Of a DNA stretch of 64,000 bases, positions 8,743 to 18,008 are shown one piece after another (position 1 is the first letter of the stretch; every line of letters starts with the position of its first letter). The position numbers and the translations under genes were made by a program. Where the stretch lies: NCBI RefSeq assembly GCF_000178975.2, contig NC_015064.1:1426001-1490000 (forward strand), read 5' to 3'. The stretch comes from Granulicella tundricola MP5ACTX9 (GTDB lineage Bacteria > Acidobacteriota > Terriglobia > Terriglobales > Acidobacteriaceae). A model generated the notes under the pieces. That model searched no databases. It saw only the letters and a list, made by a program, of their open reading frames with translations, and was not told the origin of the DNA.

Positions 8743-9123
8743 ATGAGACCACTCTTTCATCCTTCGGTTGACGATGTGACGGTTGAGGCGATTCTTCATG
8801 CGCTGTCGGACCCGGTGCGGGTGGCGATCTTTGCGGATATTGTGGGGCAGTCGTGCTCGCAGAACTGCTCGACGTTTCTGCAGGTGAGCGAGAAGACGAT
8901 TCCGAAGTCTACGCTTTCACAACATTTCAAGGTGCTGCGTGAGGCGGGGATCATTCGGGGCGAGCGGCGTGGGGTGGAGATGCATAATACGTCGCGGTGT
9001 GCTGAGATCGAGGTGCGGTTTCCGGGGTTGATTGCGGCGATTGTGAATGCACATACGATTCAGCTGGCGAGTGTGGCGAAGGCTGCGGGGACTGCCAAGA
9101 AGAAGACGTCGACCAAGAAGTAG
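8743..9123 (+). CDS. ArsR-family winged-helix transcriptional regulator
   Basis: DNA-binding repressor, 126 residues from the ATG chosen at 8743, where the conserved domain begins (EAILHALSDPVRVAIFADI). An in-frame ATG at 8713 has no ribosome site and lies right after the palindrome. The helix-turn-helix is KSTLSQHFKVLREAGIIRGERRGVE with a wing up to about residue 95. The CSQNC pair near 35 is not the CxC metal site of classical ArsR, so metal sensing is uncertain; the protein looks more like the SdpR/PadR-less ArsR group linked to small enzyme genes. A lysine-rich tail (KKKTSTKK) ends it. Probably represses itself and the divergent DinB-like gene. Confidence 0.85.
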   Translation: MRPLFHPSVDDVTVEAILHALSDPVRVAIFADIVGQSCSQNCSTFLQVSEKTIPKSTLSQHFKVLREAGIIRGERRGVEMHNTSRCAEIEVRFPGLIAAIVNAHTIQLASVAKAAGTAKKKTSTKK

Positions 9124-9147
9124 AGGGGACCGGGTGGGGTTGGTGGA

Positions 9148-9184
9148 AACCCACGTCCCAGAATCGGGACGTGGGGCACCCAAC
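9148..9184. repeat. Dispersed palindromic element, copy A
   Basis: CCCACGTCCC, 6-nt loop, GGGACGTGGG (9150-9175), followed by GCACCCA. It belongs to a family with near-identical copies at 33219 and 36169 and looser members at 29212, 51505 and 54611. It lies between the ArsR gene and the oxidoreductase. Confidence 0.85.
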
Positions 9185-9283
9185 TGCGATCCATTTACAT
9201 CCTTGCGAAGGAACAGTTGCATCACAGACGGGAGCCATGGGACGTGCTGGCGACGACTGCGTTGCGACGCGAGGAGATGTGTG

Positions 9284-10444
9284 ATGGATCTGAAGGAAGC
9301 TTTGGGGTTTGGTGTCGGCAAGAAGGTTCGGTATGCGATTGTCGGGCTGGGAGATATTGCGCAGGAAGACATGATGCCGGGTGTGGGGCATACGGGTAAC
9401 TCCGAGATCAGTGTGCTGATTACGTCTGATCCGGTGAAGGCCAGGGAGCTTGGCGAGAAGTACGGTGTACAGGCTGCGTTTACGTATGAACAGTTTGGCG
9501 AGGCGCTGGCTTCAGGGACGTTCGATGCGATCTATCTGGCTACTCCGAACTGGCGTCATGCGGAGTTCATTGTTCCTGCCTTGCAGGCCGGGATTCATGT
9601 GCTGACGGAGAAGCCGCTGGAGGTTTCGACCGAGAAGTGCAAGGAGATTCTGGCGGCGGAGAAGGCTTCCAGCGCGAAGCTGATGGTGGCTTACCGGCTT
9701 CACTTTGAGCCGGGGACGCTGGATACGATCGAGAAGGTTCGGTCTGGGGAACTGGGGCGGGTGCATCTGTTTACGTCGACGTTTGCGCAGATGGTCGATC
9801 CGGAGAATCATCGGGCGCACTCCGGCAAGCTGGCTGGGCCGGTGCTGGATATGGGGCCTTATCCGGTGAATGCGGCGAGGTACATCTTTGAAGATGAACC
9901 GACGGAGGTGGTCTCGGCGGTGGGGACGAAGCATCCGGAGTCGGGGTTCGACCAGGACTTTGCGGATACGGTTGCGGTGACGCTGCGGTTTCCGGGGGAG
10001 CGGTTGGCGCAGTTCACACTTTCGTATTTTGGGAATGCTACGAACTTCTTTACGGCCGTTGGGACGAAGGGAAGTGTGCAGCTTGATCCGGCTTACATGT
10101 TCGGCAAGGGGCTGGAGCAGACGACGGCGATTGGGGAGAAGAAGAGCAAGGAGAGCTTCAAGAACACGGATCACTTTGGCGGGGAGATGAAGTACTTCTC
10201 GGACTGTATTCTGAATGGCACGGAGCCTGAGCCGGATGGCGAAGAGGGCTTTGCGGATGTGCGGGTGCTCGAAGGGATTATCAAGGCAGTGGAGACGGGG
10301 CAGGCTGTGATGCTGGAGCCGTTCAGCCGGAGTAAGCGGATCGACACAGCGGCGCAGAAGATGACGCTGGGGGCGGTGTCTACGCCGGAGCTGGTGGACG
10401 CCAGCAATCCGGGCATGGGTGTGGAGAAGCAGCCTAAGAACTAG
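9284..10444 (+). CDS. Gfo/Idh/MocA-family NAD(P)-dependent oxidoreductase
   Basis: 386 residues. ATG at 9284 has GAGGAG 7 nt upstream; the open frame extends further 5' through the palindromic repeat, which is not coding. The N-terminal Rossmann fold has YAIVGLGDIAQ, then FDAIYLATPNWRHAE and the family's EKP motif (HVLTEKPLEVS) where the lysine contacts cofactor and substrate. The C-terminal domain carries VLDMGPYPVNAARYIF, which aligns with the conserved D-x-G-x-Y/H segment. These enzymes oxidise sugars, inositols or related polyols; glucose-fructose oxidoreductase-like chemistry is possible. Substrate not determined. A strong convergent terminator follows. Confidence 0.87.
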   Translation: MDLKEALGFGVGKKVRYAIVGLGDIAQEDMMPGVGHTGNSEISVLITSDPVKARELGEKYGVQAAFTYEQFGEALASGTFDAIYLATPNWRHAEFIVPALQAGIHVLTEKPLEVSTEKCKEILAAEKASSAKLMVAYRLHFEPGTLDTIEKVRSGELGRVHLFTSTFAQMVDPENHRAHSGKLAGPVLDMGPYPVNAARYIFEDEPTEVVSAVGTKHPESGFDQDFADTVAVTLRFPGERLAQFTLSYFGNATNFFTAVGTKGSVQLDPAYMFGKGLEQTTAIGEKKSKESFKNTDHFGGEMKYFSDCILNGTEPEPDGEEGFADVRVLEGIIKAVETGQAVMLEPFSRSKRIDTAAQKMTLGAVSTPELVDASNPGMGVEKQPKN

Positions 10445-10453
10445 GCTGGAGGT

Positions 10454-10495
10454 AAAGCGGCTCGCGGCGAGAGTGATCTTGCCGCGAGCCGCTTT
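10454..10495. terminator. Bidirectional hairpin terminator
   Basis: A perfect 15-bp inverted repeat (AAAGCGGCTCGCGGC / GCCGCGAGCCGCTTT) with a 12-nt loop lies between the convergent oxidoreductase and aldolase genes. AAA/TTT at its base gives a short T tract on each strand. Confidence 0.85.
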
Positions 10496-10507
10496 GTTTG
10501 TGGTGGG

Positions 10508-11269
10508 TTAACGGCTTTCCACGACGAATAGTTCTGTTTCGTGCTGCTGGGTGCGGTGGGGGAGGGAGTCGGGCTCGTTGGTTTGGGCTGCGTTGTGGAG
10601 ATACTTGGAGCGGGCCAGGTGGAGCTGCTCGATCTGCTGGGCGGTGAGGGGTTGGGCGGTGCCTAGCTGGTGGGCGACCAGGCTGACCTGGGCGAGATGC
10701 TCAAGGGTCTCCATCTTCTGGAAGGCTTCGAGCAGGGTGAGGCCGTAGCTGACGGCACCGTGGTTGGCGAGCAGGATGGCATCGTGGGCCGGAAGGTAAG
10801 GCGCGAGGCTCTCCGCGACCTCACAGGTGCCGGTGGTGGCGTAGCGTGCGAGGGGGACGATGCCAAGGGTCATAACGGCTTCCTGGCAGAGCATCTCGCT
10901 GAGGGCGCGGCCTGCGCAGGCGAAGGCCGTGGCGATGGGTGGGTGGGAGTGGATGACGGCCTGGACGTCGGGGCGCTGGTCGTAGACGGCGAGATGCATG
11001 CCAATCTCACTGGTGACCTTGCGTGTGCCTTCGAGGAGCCGGCCGCGAAGATCGACGATGACCATATCGGCCGGCTTGAGGAGGCATTTGCTGACGCCAG
11101 TGGGGGTGACGAGAAGGCGCTGGCGATCGAGGCGCACGGAGAGGTTGCCGGAGGTTCCTGGGGTGAAGCCGAGCCGGTGGACCCACTTGCCGAAACGGAC
11201 CAGCTCCTGGCGCAACTGTGCTTCAGTCCTACACTCACTCTCCGCCGGGGCGTTGTTCCTGTCGTGCAT
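10508..11269 (-). CDS. Class II aldolase/adducin family protein
   Basis: 253 residues. Zinc-dependent sugar-phosphate aldolase fold related to fuculose-phosphate aldolase, AraD and MtnB. Visible signatures are FTPGTSGNLSVR near 35 (phosphate binding), SEIGMHLAVY, the zinc motif VIHSHPPIATAFA near 105, and LLANHGAVSYG near 170 with the third histidine. ATG is preceded by AGGAGA. It lies 24 nt after the radical SAM gene on the same strand and is probably cotranscribed. It could act on a 5-deoxyribulose phosphate in deoxyadenosine salvage, since radical SAM enzymes release 5'-deoxyadenosine and mtnA is elsewhere in the window; this is speculative. Generic fuculose-phosphate aldolase activity is the alternative. 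Confidence 0.83.
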   Translation of the reverse strand: MHDRNNAPAESECRTEAQLRQELVRFGKWVHRLGFTPGTSGNLSVRLDRQRLLVTPTGVSKCLLKPADMVIVDLRGRLLEGTRKVTSEIGMHLAVYDQRPDVQAVIHSHPPIATAFACAGRALSEMLCQEAVMTLGIVPLARYATTGTCEVAESLAPYLPAHDAILLANHGAVSYGLTLLEAFQKMETLEHLAQVSLVAHQLGTAQPLTAQQIEQLHLARSKYLHNAAQTNEPDSLPHRTQQHETELFVVESR

Positions 11270-11293
11270 CGTTCTCTCCTGAGGCAGTTCGGG

Positions 11294-12319
11294 CTAGAGG
11301 ATCTTGAAGGGTGCTGGTTGCTGGGTGACGACGGGCTTAGGAGCAAAGCTTCTCTGAAGCTTACGCCAGCCTTTTCCAAATCGGTCAGAAGCCATGAAGA
11401 TATGTCCTGCCGTGAGTGGCCCGATGATCTTATAGTGCCCGACGGCTGCGAGGCCAACTGAGGCGATACAGCCGCATTGCTGGCAATCTGGCTCGCCGCC
11501 GAACTGGCAGGGGGTGATCTGTGTGGTGAGGTCGGCGGAGATGGTTTCGGTGGTTCGGGCGAAGATGCACTCGTCTGGATTTCTGGGTGGGTTGGCGATT
11601 TCGTCGATGACGATCTCCGGCATGTCGAGGACGGGATATTTGACGCGGAGGAGCCTTAGTTCCGCGATGACGGCGGTGCGCTGGGCGGGTGTGAGGATCT
11701 CAGGGTCTGTGGCGCCGATCTGGGGGGTGAAGATGCTGAACCAGACCTTGGCGATCTCAGGGCGGGCGCTCCAGAAGGCGAGGAACTCGTCGAGGTAGCC
11801 GGGACGGTCGACGATCTGGGAGGTGACGGTGCAGTGGATGGTGACCTTTGCGCCGGCGATGTTCTTCAGGATGCGGTCATAGGTGGCTGGGGCGCGGCGA
11901 GCGTCGTGCTCGGGCTGGAGGCCATCGATGGAGACGACGACGTTGAGCTTGCTGTACTGCTTCCAGGCCGGGGGGATGATGCGGAAGGCGCTGGTGACGA
12001 TCTGGGTGTGGACGCCGCGGCTTTCTAGCTGGGGGAGGAGGAGTTCGAGCTCGCGGTAGCGGACCATGGGGTCGCCACCGACGAGGGAGACGTGGAGGGG
12101 CTTGTGCTCGTCGATGACGGCGAGGACTTTTTGGACGAGCTCGTCGCCTTTGAAGTCGGAGAGCTGGCGGAGCTGGGTTGAGCCGCCGAGGTGGGCGGCG
12201 TCGAAGGCGTAGCAGCCGGGGCAGCGGAGGGGGCACTCCTTGGTGATTTCAATGGAAAGCGAGGGCGCGCGGCCAGACAGGATGGAGGCCCAGGCGTGGA
12301 AGACTTCAGACTTTTTCAT
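11294..12319 (-). CDS. Radical SAM protein with extra C-terminal cysteines
   Basis: 341 residues from the ATG at 12319 (GGAG 6 nt upstream); longer open frames lack a ribosome site. The 4Fe-4S motif is ECPLRCPGCYAF (CxxxCxxC, about 30-37), followed by VGGDPMVRYRELELLLP, the GGDP-type SAM-contact segment. The C-terminal part has several cysteines (CIF..., TPCQFGG, DCQQCGC), suggesting a SPASM-like auxiliary cluster. The overall layout resembles HpnH-type and peptide-modifying radical SAM enzymes, but I cannot fix the substrate. It sits between a small membrane protein and a class II aldolase on the same strand. Confidence 0.83.
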   Translation of the reverse strand: MKKSEVFHAWASILSGRAPSLSIEITKECPLRCPGCYAFDAAHLGGSTQLRQLSDFKGDELVQKVLAVIDEHKPLHVSLVGGDPMVRYRELELLLPQLESRGVHTQIVTSAFRIIPPAWKQYSKLNVVVSIDGLQPEHDARRAPATYDRILKNIAGAKVTIHCTVTSQIVDRPGYLDEFLAFWSARPEIAKVWFSIFTPQIGATDPEILTPAQRTAVIAELRLLRVKYPVLDMPEIVIDEIANPPRNPDECIFARTTETISADLTTQITPCQFGGEPDCQQCGCIASVGLAAVGHYKIIGPLTAGHIFMASDRFGKGWRKLQRSFAPKPVVTQQPAPFKIL

Positions 12320-12417
12320 TACTTCTCCAAACATCAAACGGCGGGGCCGAATGATCCGGTTACAGGGAGTCGCGAGCGGCTGGAGCGCCGTTCTGAGGAC
12401 CTTGCGGAGAAGAGAGA

Positions 12418-12780
12418 TCAGATCTGGAGGGGTTGGTTGTAGAGACTCAGCGCTGAGAGTGCTAGCGGGGGAGTCGGGACGGGGATCAACGAAGTTGCAC
12501 GGGCGGGGGTGCGGGCTTTGGTGAGGTCTCCGTGCTGGAAGAGGAAGGAGAGCCATTGCCTGACGGCAAGGATGATGGCGATGCCTTTTTTGCGCTGCTG
12601 GAGGAGTACGAGTGCCAGACAGAGGCTTGTGGCGACGGCGAGGAGGCTTAGCTCGAAGTCTTGTCCACCATGGAGGAACTTATCGAAGTGCCAGAAGTAC
12701 TCGGTGAGGGGCATGACGAGGACGAGGAGGGCGGTGACAAGGAGCAGGAGCCTGCTTCCTTTGACCCAGGCATGAGACAT
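12418..12780 (-). CDS. Small hypothetical membrane protein
   Basis: About 120 residues from the ATG at 12780. Two membrane spans are visible: SRLLLLVTALLVLVMPLTEYF and ELSLLAVATSLCLALVLL, followed by a basic QQRKKG and a polar, proline-rich tail. No family recognised. It precedes the radical SAM gene by 98 nt on the same strand and may share its promoter. No strong ribosome site; the start is a best guess. Confidence 0.5.
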   Translation of the reverse strand: MSHAWVKGSRLLLLVTALLVLVMPLTEYFWHFDKFLHGGQDFELSLLAVATSLCLALVLLQQRKKGIAIILAVRQWLSFLFQHGDLTKARTPARATSLIPVPTPPLALSALSLYNQPLQI

Positions 12781-13099
12781 CTGATGCTTGGGCTGTCCGA
12801 TGATGGTGGACGTGCGCTGCCGGGGGCCTCTCACCTCTTTATTTTACTCGGAATCGTGGTGTGGTTGGTCTGCGTTCCCGAACTTTGAGTGTCGGCCTGG
12901 CGACACTCAGGCCTTGCAGGCGCCGTCTGGGTTGATTATTGGGGGCGAGTTGAGGCGTTGGAGAATTGAGGGGCGGATGGGTGCCAGAAGTTCGAGGAAA
13001 CGTTTACACTGGTCGAGTTATTCTTCATGCCGAAACGCTAGGTGGGAAGGGAATAGCCGGCGTCACGAGAACGTGGGCCGTGGAAGAAGGTCTGGAACC
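12781..13099. other. Divergent control region upstream of the arabinose operon
   Basis: A 319-bp stretch with no convincing gene. It separates the minus-strand membrane-protein gene from araB and should carry promoters for both. The clearest element is a LacI-type operator at 12995-13008. I see no strong sigma-70 hexamer pair. Confidence 0.5.
12995..13008. promoter_or_regulatory. LacI/GalR-type operator upstream of araB
   Basis: AGGAAACGTTTACA matches the LacI-family pattern TGNAANCGNTTNCA at the central AAACGTTT palindrome and the right half, with the outer left half degenerate. It lies about 92 bp before the araB ATG. A sugar-responsive LacI-type repressor is implied, but none is encoded in this window. 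Confidence 0.5.
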
Positions 13100-14683
13100 A
13101 TGGCGATCGTAGCTGGAGTCGATTTTGGGACGTTAAGTGTTCGGGTGACCTTGCTGGATAGTGAGCGGGGGCGGCTGGGGACCGCTGCTGCCGGGTACCC
13201 GCTGCATCGGCGACGGGAAGATCCGGACTATGCGACGCAGTCTCACGACGACCAGATGAATGCGCTGGTGGAGGCGACGAAGGCCGTGCTGGCGCAGGCT
13301 GGGGTGGCGGGGACTGAGGTTGTGGCGCTGGCGCTGGATACGACTGGGTCGAGTGTGATTCCGGTGGATGCGCAGGTGCAGCCTCTGGATGAGTATTTGC
13401 TCTGGTGCGATCATCGGGCGCACAAAGAGGCGCAGAGGATTACGGAGCTGGCGCATGAGCAGGGGCTCGAGGCGATTGAGTGGTGTGGTGGGGTGTACTC
13501 GCATGAGTGGGGGTTTGCGAAGCTGCTGTACTGGCTGCGGAATAATCCGGAGAAGCGGGAGAGGTTTGCTACGGCGCTGGAGCACTGCGATATGGTGGCG
13601 GCGACGTTGATTGGGATCACGGACGTCGCCGAGGTGCCGCGGAGCATCTGCGCGATGGGGCATAAGTGGATGTGGAATCCGCGATGGGGTGGATTGCCCT
13701 CGCAGGAGTTTCTGTCGAGTGTGGACCCGCTGTTTGATGGAGTGCGGGAGAAGCTGACGGGGATCTACAGTACGTCGGAGAGGGTCGCGGGCGGGCTGAG
13801 TGCGGAGTGGGCGGAGCGGATGGGGCTCAAGGCTGGGATTCCGATTCCGGTGGGGGCGTTCGACGCGCATTGGGATGCGATTGGGGCCGGGTGCAAGGAA
13901 GGCGATGTCGTCAATGTGGTGGGGACTTCGACGTGCATTATTGCGATGGCGAAGACGACCAGCCTGATTCCGGGTGTGTGTGGGATTGTGCCGGGGAGCG
14001 TACATCCGGAGTTCGTGGGGATTGAGGCGGGGATGTCGGCTACGGGGGATATCTTTGAGGCGATTGCGAAACGGGCTGGGACGGATGTGAAGGCGCTCTC
14101 CCAAGGGCTGGATCAGTATGCTGCCGGGCAGACGGGGCTGTTGCGGATGAGCTGGGATAACGGCGACCGGACGGTGCTGGTGAATCCGGAGCTGGGTGGG
14201 ATGACGCTGGGGTGGAACCTGGGGCATACGGCGCAGGACGAGTTGTTTGCTTCGATTGAAGGCACGGCGTTTCATACGAGGATCATCCTGGAACGGATGG
14301 CGGAGCATGGGGTGCCGGTGGATCGGGTGATCAATGGTGGCGGGATTCCGCAGAACAATACGGTGCTGAACCAGGTGTATGCGAACGTGCTGGGGAAGAC
14401 TGTGCTGGTGCCGGATGGGACGCCGACGAGCCTGGGGTCGGGGATCTTTGCGCTGGTTGCGGCGGGAGTGTTTGCGTCGATTGAAGAGGCGCAGGCGAAG
14501 ATGTGCCTGGCGTTCAGGACGTATGAGCCGGAGGCTGCGGCTGTGGCTCGGTATGACGAGTTGTTTGAGATTTATAAGGCGATCTACTTTGCGTTTGGTG
14601 CGAAGGATGGAGCCGCCGTGGCGATGGGGCATGTGCTTCCTGAGCTTCGGCGGATTGCTGTGGAAGCTCGAAAGACTGTTTGA
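13100..14683 (+). CDS. araB: L-ribulokinase (FGGY family)
   Basis: Phosphorylates L-ribulose to L-ribulose 5-phosphate in arabinose catabolism. 527 residues from the ATG at 13100; a much longer open frame upstream contains no domain. The N-terminal ATPase motif is [41 protein letters not shown] and [16 protein letters not shown] are typical of ribulokinases. [15 protein letters not shown] and the phosphate-binding [10 protein letters not shown] follow, and [22 protein letters not shown] is the FGGY signature near the C-terminus. It is the first gene of araB-araA-araD-HAD, with araA 17 nt downstream. Confidence 0.95.
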   Translation: MAIVAGVDFGTLSVRVTLLDSERGRLGTAAAGYPLHRRREDPDYATQSHDDQMNALVEATKAVLAQAGVAGTEVVALALDTTGSSVIPVDAQVQPLDEYLLWCDHRAHKEAQRITELAHEQGLEAIEWCGGVYSHEWGFAKLLYWLRNNPEKRERFATALEHCDMVAATLIGITDVAEVPRSICAMGHKWMWNPRWGGLPSQEFLSSVDPLFDGVREKLTGIYSTSERVAGGLSAEWAERMGLKAGIPIPVGAFDAHWDAIGAGCKEGDVVNVVGTSTCIIAMAKTTSLIPGVCGIVPGSVHPEFVGIEAGMSATGDIFEAIAKRAGTDVKALSQGLDQYAAGQTGLLRMSWDNGDRTVLVNPELGGMTLGWNLGHTAQDELFASIEGTAFHTRIILERMAEHGVPVDRVINGGGIPQNNTVLNQVYANVLGKTVLVPDGTPTSLGSGIFALVAAGVFASIEEAQAKMCLAFRTYEPEAAAVARYDELFEIYKAIYFAFGAKDGAAVAMGHVLPELRRIAVEARKTV

Positions 14684-14700
14684 GAATGAGGATGAAGCGA

Positions 14701-16152
14701 ATGACTTTGGATCACCTGGAAGTATGGTTTGTGACTGGCAGCCAGCATCTTTATGGGGCTGAGGCTTTGGCGAAGGTTGCGGAGAATTCGCAGAAGATTG
14801 CGGCTTCGTTGAATGCGGAGACGGGCATCCCGGTGAAGGTGGTTTTCAAGCCGGTGCTGACGACGGCGGATGAGATCACGGAGCTTTGCCGTGAGGCGAA
14901 CAATGTGAAGAGCTGCATTGGGCTTGTGCTTTGGATGCATACGTTCTCGCCGGCGAAGATGTGGATTGCGGGACTGAAGTCGCTGACGAAGCCCTTCCTG
15001 CATCTGCATACGCAGTTCAATCGTGAGCTGCCGTGGGCGACCATCGATATGGACTTCATGAATCTGAATCAGGCGGCACATGGGGATCGTGAGTTTGGGT
15101 TTATTACCTCTCGGCTGAAGCTGCCGCGCAAGGTGGTGGTGGGGTTCTGGCAGGATGCGGTGACTGTGGCGGAGATTGCTGCTTGGACTCGCGCTGCTGC
15201 GGGTTGGTATGAATCGCAGAACCTGAAGGTGGTGCGGTTCGGCGACAACATGCGCGATGTTGCGGTGACGGATGGCAATAAGGTTTCGGCCGAGGCGGTG
15301 CTGGGGTACAGCGTCAATGGCTATGGGGTGATGGACCTGGTCGACCGCATGAACCAGTTTGGGGATGCGGAGGTGGATCAGCTTGTGGCGGAGTATCGCG
15401 ACGCTTACACGATCACGAAGGAGCATGATCGCGTGAGCACGCTGCGGTCTGCGGCGAAGATCGAGTTGGGGATTCGGGCGTTCCTGGTTGAGGGTGGGTA
15501 TGGGGCGTTTACGGATACGTTCCAGGATCTGCATGGGCTGGATCAGTTGCCGGGGATCGCGGTGCAGCGGTTGATGGCGGATGGATATGGGTTTGCCGGT
15601 GAGGGCGACTGGAAGACGGCTGCTCTCGTTCGCACGATGAAGGTGATGGCGCTGGGGATGACGGGTGGGACGTCATTCATGGAGGACTATACGTATGACT
15701 TCAGCGGGACGCCTAAGATTCTGGGCTCGCACATGCTGGAGATCTGTCCTTCGATTGCGGCGGATAAGCCATCGCTGGAGGTTCATGCGCTGGGGATTGG
15801 CGGGAAGGGCGATCCGGCTCGGCTGGTGTTTACGGCTCCGGATGGACCGGCGGTTTGTGCTTCGATTGTGGAGATGAGTGAGGGGTATCGGCTCATCGTC
15901 AATGAGGTGGATGTGATTCAGCCGGAGCAGGCGCTGCCGAAGCTGCCTGTGGCTCGTGCGGTGTGGGTGCCGAGGCCGAGTCTGAAGGTTGCGGCTGCGG
16001 CTTGGATCTATGCGGGTGGAGCGCACCATACGTGCTTCAGCCAGGCGCTGACGACGGAGCATCTGGAGGACTTCGCGGAGATTGCGGGGATCGAGATGAT
16101 TGTGATCGATGCGGATACGAAGCTGCGGGAGTTGCGGCGGCAGGTACGTTAG
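14701..16152 (+). CDS. araA: L-arabinose isomerase
   Basis: Converts L-arabinose to L-ribulose with Mn2+. 483 residues from the ATG at 14701 (GAGG about 9 nt upstream); earlier in-frame starts are too close to that site. [14 protein letters not shown] is the classic N-terminal signature. Later segments include [43 protein letters not shown] (here [19 protein letters not shown]) and [12 protein letters not shown] with metal-site Glu residues, and [14 protein letters not shown] with the conserved His pair. Middle gene of the arabinose operon, 9 nt before araD. Confidence 0.97.
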   Translation: MTLDHLEVWFVTGSQHLYGAEALAKVAENSQKIAASLNAETGIPVKVVFKPVLTTADEITELCREANNVKSCIGLVLWMHTFSPAKMWIAGLKSLTKPFLHLHTQFNRELPWATIDMDFMNLNQAAHGDREFGFITSRLKLPRKVVVGFWQDAVTVAEIAAWTRAAAGWYESQNLKVVRFGDNMRDVAVTDGNKVSAEAVLGYSVNGYGVMDLVDRMNQFGDAEVDQLVAEYRDAYTITKEHDRVSTLRSAAKIELGIRAFLVEGGYGAFTDTFQDLHGLDQLPGIAVQRLMADGYGFAGEGDWKTAALVRTMKVMALGMTGGTSFMEDYTYDFSGTPKILGSHMLEICPSIAADKPSLEVHALGIGGKGDPARLVFTAPDGPAVCASIVEMSEGYRLIVNEVDVIQPEQALPKLPVARAVWVPRPSLKVAAAAWIYAGGAHHTCFSQALTTEHLEDFAEIAGIEMIVIDADTKLRELRRQVR

Positions 16153-16161
16153 GAGTTGACG

Positions 16162-16863
16162 ATGCTTTTGAAGGAACTGCGGGAAGAGGTGCTCGAGGCG
16201 AACCTGGAGCTGGTTCGTCGGGGGCTGGTGCTTTATACGTTTGGCAATGCTTCCGGGGTCGACCGGGAGCAGGGGCTGGTGGTCATCAAGCCCTCTGGCG
16301 TGGACTACGACGACCTGAAGCCGGAGCACATGGTGGTGACGGACCTGGACGGGAAGATCGTCGAAGGGACGCTGCGGCCATCGTCCGACCTGGATACGCA
16401 TACGCTGCTGTATCGGGAGTTTACGGAGATTGGGGCGGTGGTGCATACGCACTCGGAGTTTGCTACCAGCTTTGCGCAGGCGGGGCTTGCGATTCCGGCG
16501 TTTGGGACTACGCATGCGGACTATTTTTATGGGCCGGTGCCGGTGACGGCTGCGCTGACGGATGAGGCGATCAGCGGGCGGTATGTGCATGAGACGGGGC
16601 TGGCGATTGTGGAGCGGTTCAAGGGGGAACATCCGCTCGATCCGCTGGCTGTGCCGGCTTGCCTGGTGAATGGGCATGCACCGTTTGTGTGGGGGCGGAC
16701 GGCGCATGATGCGGCACATAATGCTGTGGTGCTGGAGGCGGTGGCGAAGATGGCTTATCGGACTCTGACGCTGCAGGCGGACGTGCTGGGGGTTTCGCAG
16801 GCGCTGCTGGATCGGCACTACTTCAGGAAGCATGGGAGTGCGGCTACTTACGGGCAGAAATGA
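16162..16863 (+). CDS. araD: L-ribulose-5-phosphate 4-epimerase
   Basis: Epimerises L-ribulose 5-phosphate to D-xylulose 5-phosphate, the exit to the pentose phosphate pathway. 233 residues; the ATG at 16162 follows AGGAG by 6 nt. Class II aldolase fold: FGNASGVDREQGLVVIKPSG near 30, SSDLDTHTLLYREF, the zinc pair in AVVHTHSEFATSFAQAG, and VLVNHAPFVWG-type (here CLVNGHAPFVWGRTAHDAAHNAV) with the third histidine. Same operon as araB and araA. Confidence 0.95.
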   Translation: MLLKELREEVLEANLELVRRGLVLYTFGNASGVDREQGLVVIKPSGVDYDDLKPEHMVVTDLDGKIVEGTLRPSSDLDTHTLLYREFTEIGAVVHTHSEFATSFAQAGLAIPAFGTTHADYFYGPVPVTAALTDEAISGRYVHETGLAIVERFKGEHPLDPLAVPACLVNGHAPFVWGRTAHDAAHNAVVLEAVAKMAYRTLTLQADVLGVSQALLDRHYFRKHGSAATYGQK

Positions 16864-16882
16864 CGGCGGGTAAACTGGATGT

Positions 16883-17482
16883 ATGAGTGAAACTGCGTTA
16901 GTTCTGCCTGAGGGCGAGTTCAAGGCTTTTCTGTTTGATATGGATGGGACCGTTGCGGACTCCATGCCGATCCACTACCTGGCCTGGGTGAAGGCTGTGA
17001 CGGAACAGGGTGGGACGTTTCCCGAGGATGTGTTTTATGCGTGGGGCGGGATACCGCCGGCTCGGGTGGCGGCGATGCTGAATGAGAAGTATGGCTACTC
17101 TCTGGATGCTACGGAGGTGACGCGGCGGAAGGAGGAGCTTTACTTCGAGTCGCTGCCTACGATCAAGCCGATCGCTTCCGTGGTGGCGCATATCGAGGCT
17201 TCGCGGGGGAAGATCCGGTTTGCGATTGTTTCGGGGTCGCCGCGGGAGTCGATTGAGAAGACGCTGACTTTTCTGGGGCTGCTGGATAGTTTTGAGGTGC
17301 TGGTTGGGGCGGAGGATTATGCGAAGGGTAAGCCTGATGCGGAGCCGTTTTTGAGGGCTGCGGAGTTGCTTGGGATTGCTCCCAAGGACTGCCTGGTGTT
17401 TGAGGATGCGGATGCGGGGATTGCTTCGGCTGAGGCTGCTGGGATGAGCTGGGTGAGGGTGCCTGGGCCGGTGTTGGCTTAA
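16883..17482 (+). CDS. HAD-superfamily phosphatase / phosphoglucomutase-like
   Basis: 199 residues. HAD motif I FLFDMDGTVADSMPIH carries the nucleophile Asp, motif II is IVSGSPRESI, motif III includes the lysine in YAKGKPDAEPFLRAA, and motif IV is CLVFEDADAGIASAEAAG. A helical cap lies between motifs I and II, as in beta-phosphoglucomutase and small sugar phosphatases. It starts 19 nt after araD, so it probably clears or interconverts a sugar phosphate tied to arabinose use. Exact substrate unknown. Confidence 0.87.
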   Translation: MSETALVLPEGEFKAFLFDMDGTVADSMPIHYLAWVKAVTEQGGTFPEDVFYAWGGIPPARVAAMLNEKYGYSLDATEVTRRKEELYFESLPTIKPIASVVAHIEASRGKIRFAIVSGSPRESIEKTLTFLGLLDSFEVLVGAEDYAKGKPDAEPFLRAAELLGIAPKDCLVFEDADAGIASAEAAGMSWVRVPGPVLA

Positions 17483-17498
17483 AGAATCTTGTGCCCAC

Positions 17499-17576
17499 CG
17501 GGGCTAAAGCCCTGTACTTGCCATACCCGTTGACGGGGGGGCTGAAGCCCCCCTCTAATCCGAACGGCAACGGCAA
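17499..17576. repeat. Double-hairpin repeat, copy 1
   Basis: Contains GGGGCTAAAGCCC, then about 15 nt and CCCGTTGAC, then GGGGGGCTGAAGCCCCCC, followed by TCTAATCCGAACGGCAACGG. A second copy in the same orientation is at 17880-17946, so the pair brackets the small Mop gene. Each copy can fold into two compact GC hairpins. Confidence 0.8.
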
Positions 17577-17600
17577 GTACAACGCGACGGGCGACTGGGC

Positions 17601-17807
17601 TTAGTCGGTCATGAGCATGATTTCTGTGGACTTGATGACGGCGGTTACGGTGCTGCCTACCTGGATGTTGAGGTCTTCTACGCTTTGGCGGGTGATGACG
17701 GATTCGATGAGGTTGTCGCCTACCCGGACGGATACTTTGGCGGTGACTACTCCTAGGACGACTGATTCTACGGTGCCTTTTAGCTGGTTGCGGGCTGAGA
17801 TCTTCAT
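17601..17807 (-). CDS. Small molybdopterin/molybdate-binding (Mop/TOBE) protein
   Basis: 68 residues. MKISARNQLKGTVESVVLGVVTAKVSV opens a single Mop domain that ends in the typical AVIKSTEIMLMTD. Such molbindins bind molybdate or tungstate oxyanions as oligomers, for storage or regulation in the cytoplasm. The frame stays open upstream through the double-hairpin repeat, but ATG at 17807 is where the domain starts, so the longer version was rejected. It is bracketed by two repeat copies and lies 260 bp from a TonB receptor whose other flank also carries a Mop-domain protein. Confidence 0.88.
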   Translation of the reverse strand: MKISARNQLKGTVESVVLGVVTAKVSVRVGDNLIESVITRQSVEDLNIQVGSTVTAVIKSTEIMLMTD

Positions 17808-17879
17808 GGGGTGATTGTAGTGGTTGGGTGGGTGGATTTTTGGTTCGCTGCGGTATGTAAACAGACAACAGCGGCTGCC

Positions 17880-17994
<115 letters not shown>

Positions 17995-18008
17995 TGCCAA
18001 TACGGAGG

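Noticed and set aside
9047..9283. N-terminal extension of the Gfo/Idh/MocA oxidoreductase
   Set aside because: It overlaps the ArsR gene and runs through a dispersed palindrome; GAGGAG before 9284 marks the start.
12788..13099. N-terminal extension of ribulokinase
   Set aside because: The open frame is continuous but shows no homology-like pattern, crosses a LacI-type operator, and a normal start occurs at 13100.
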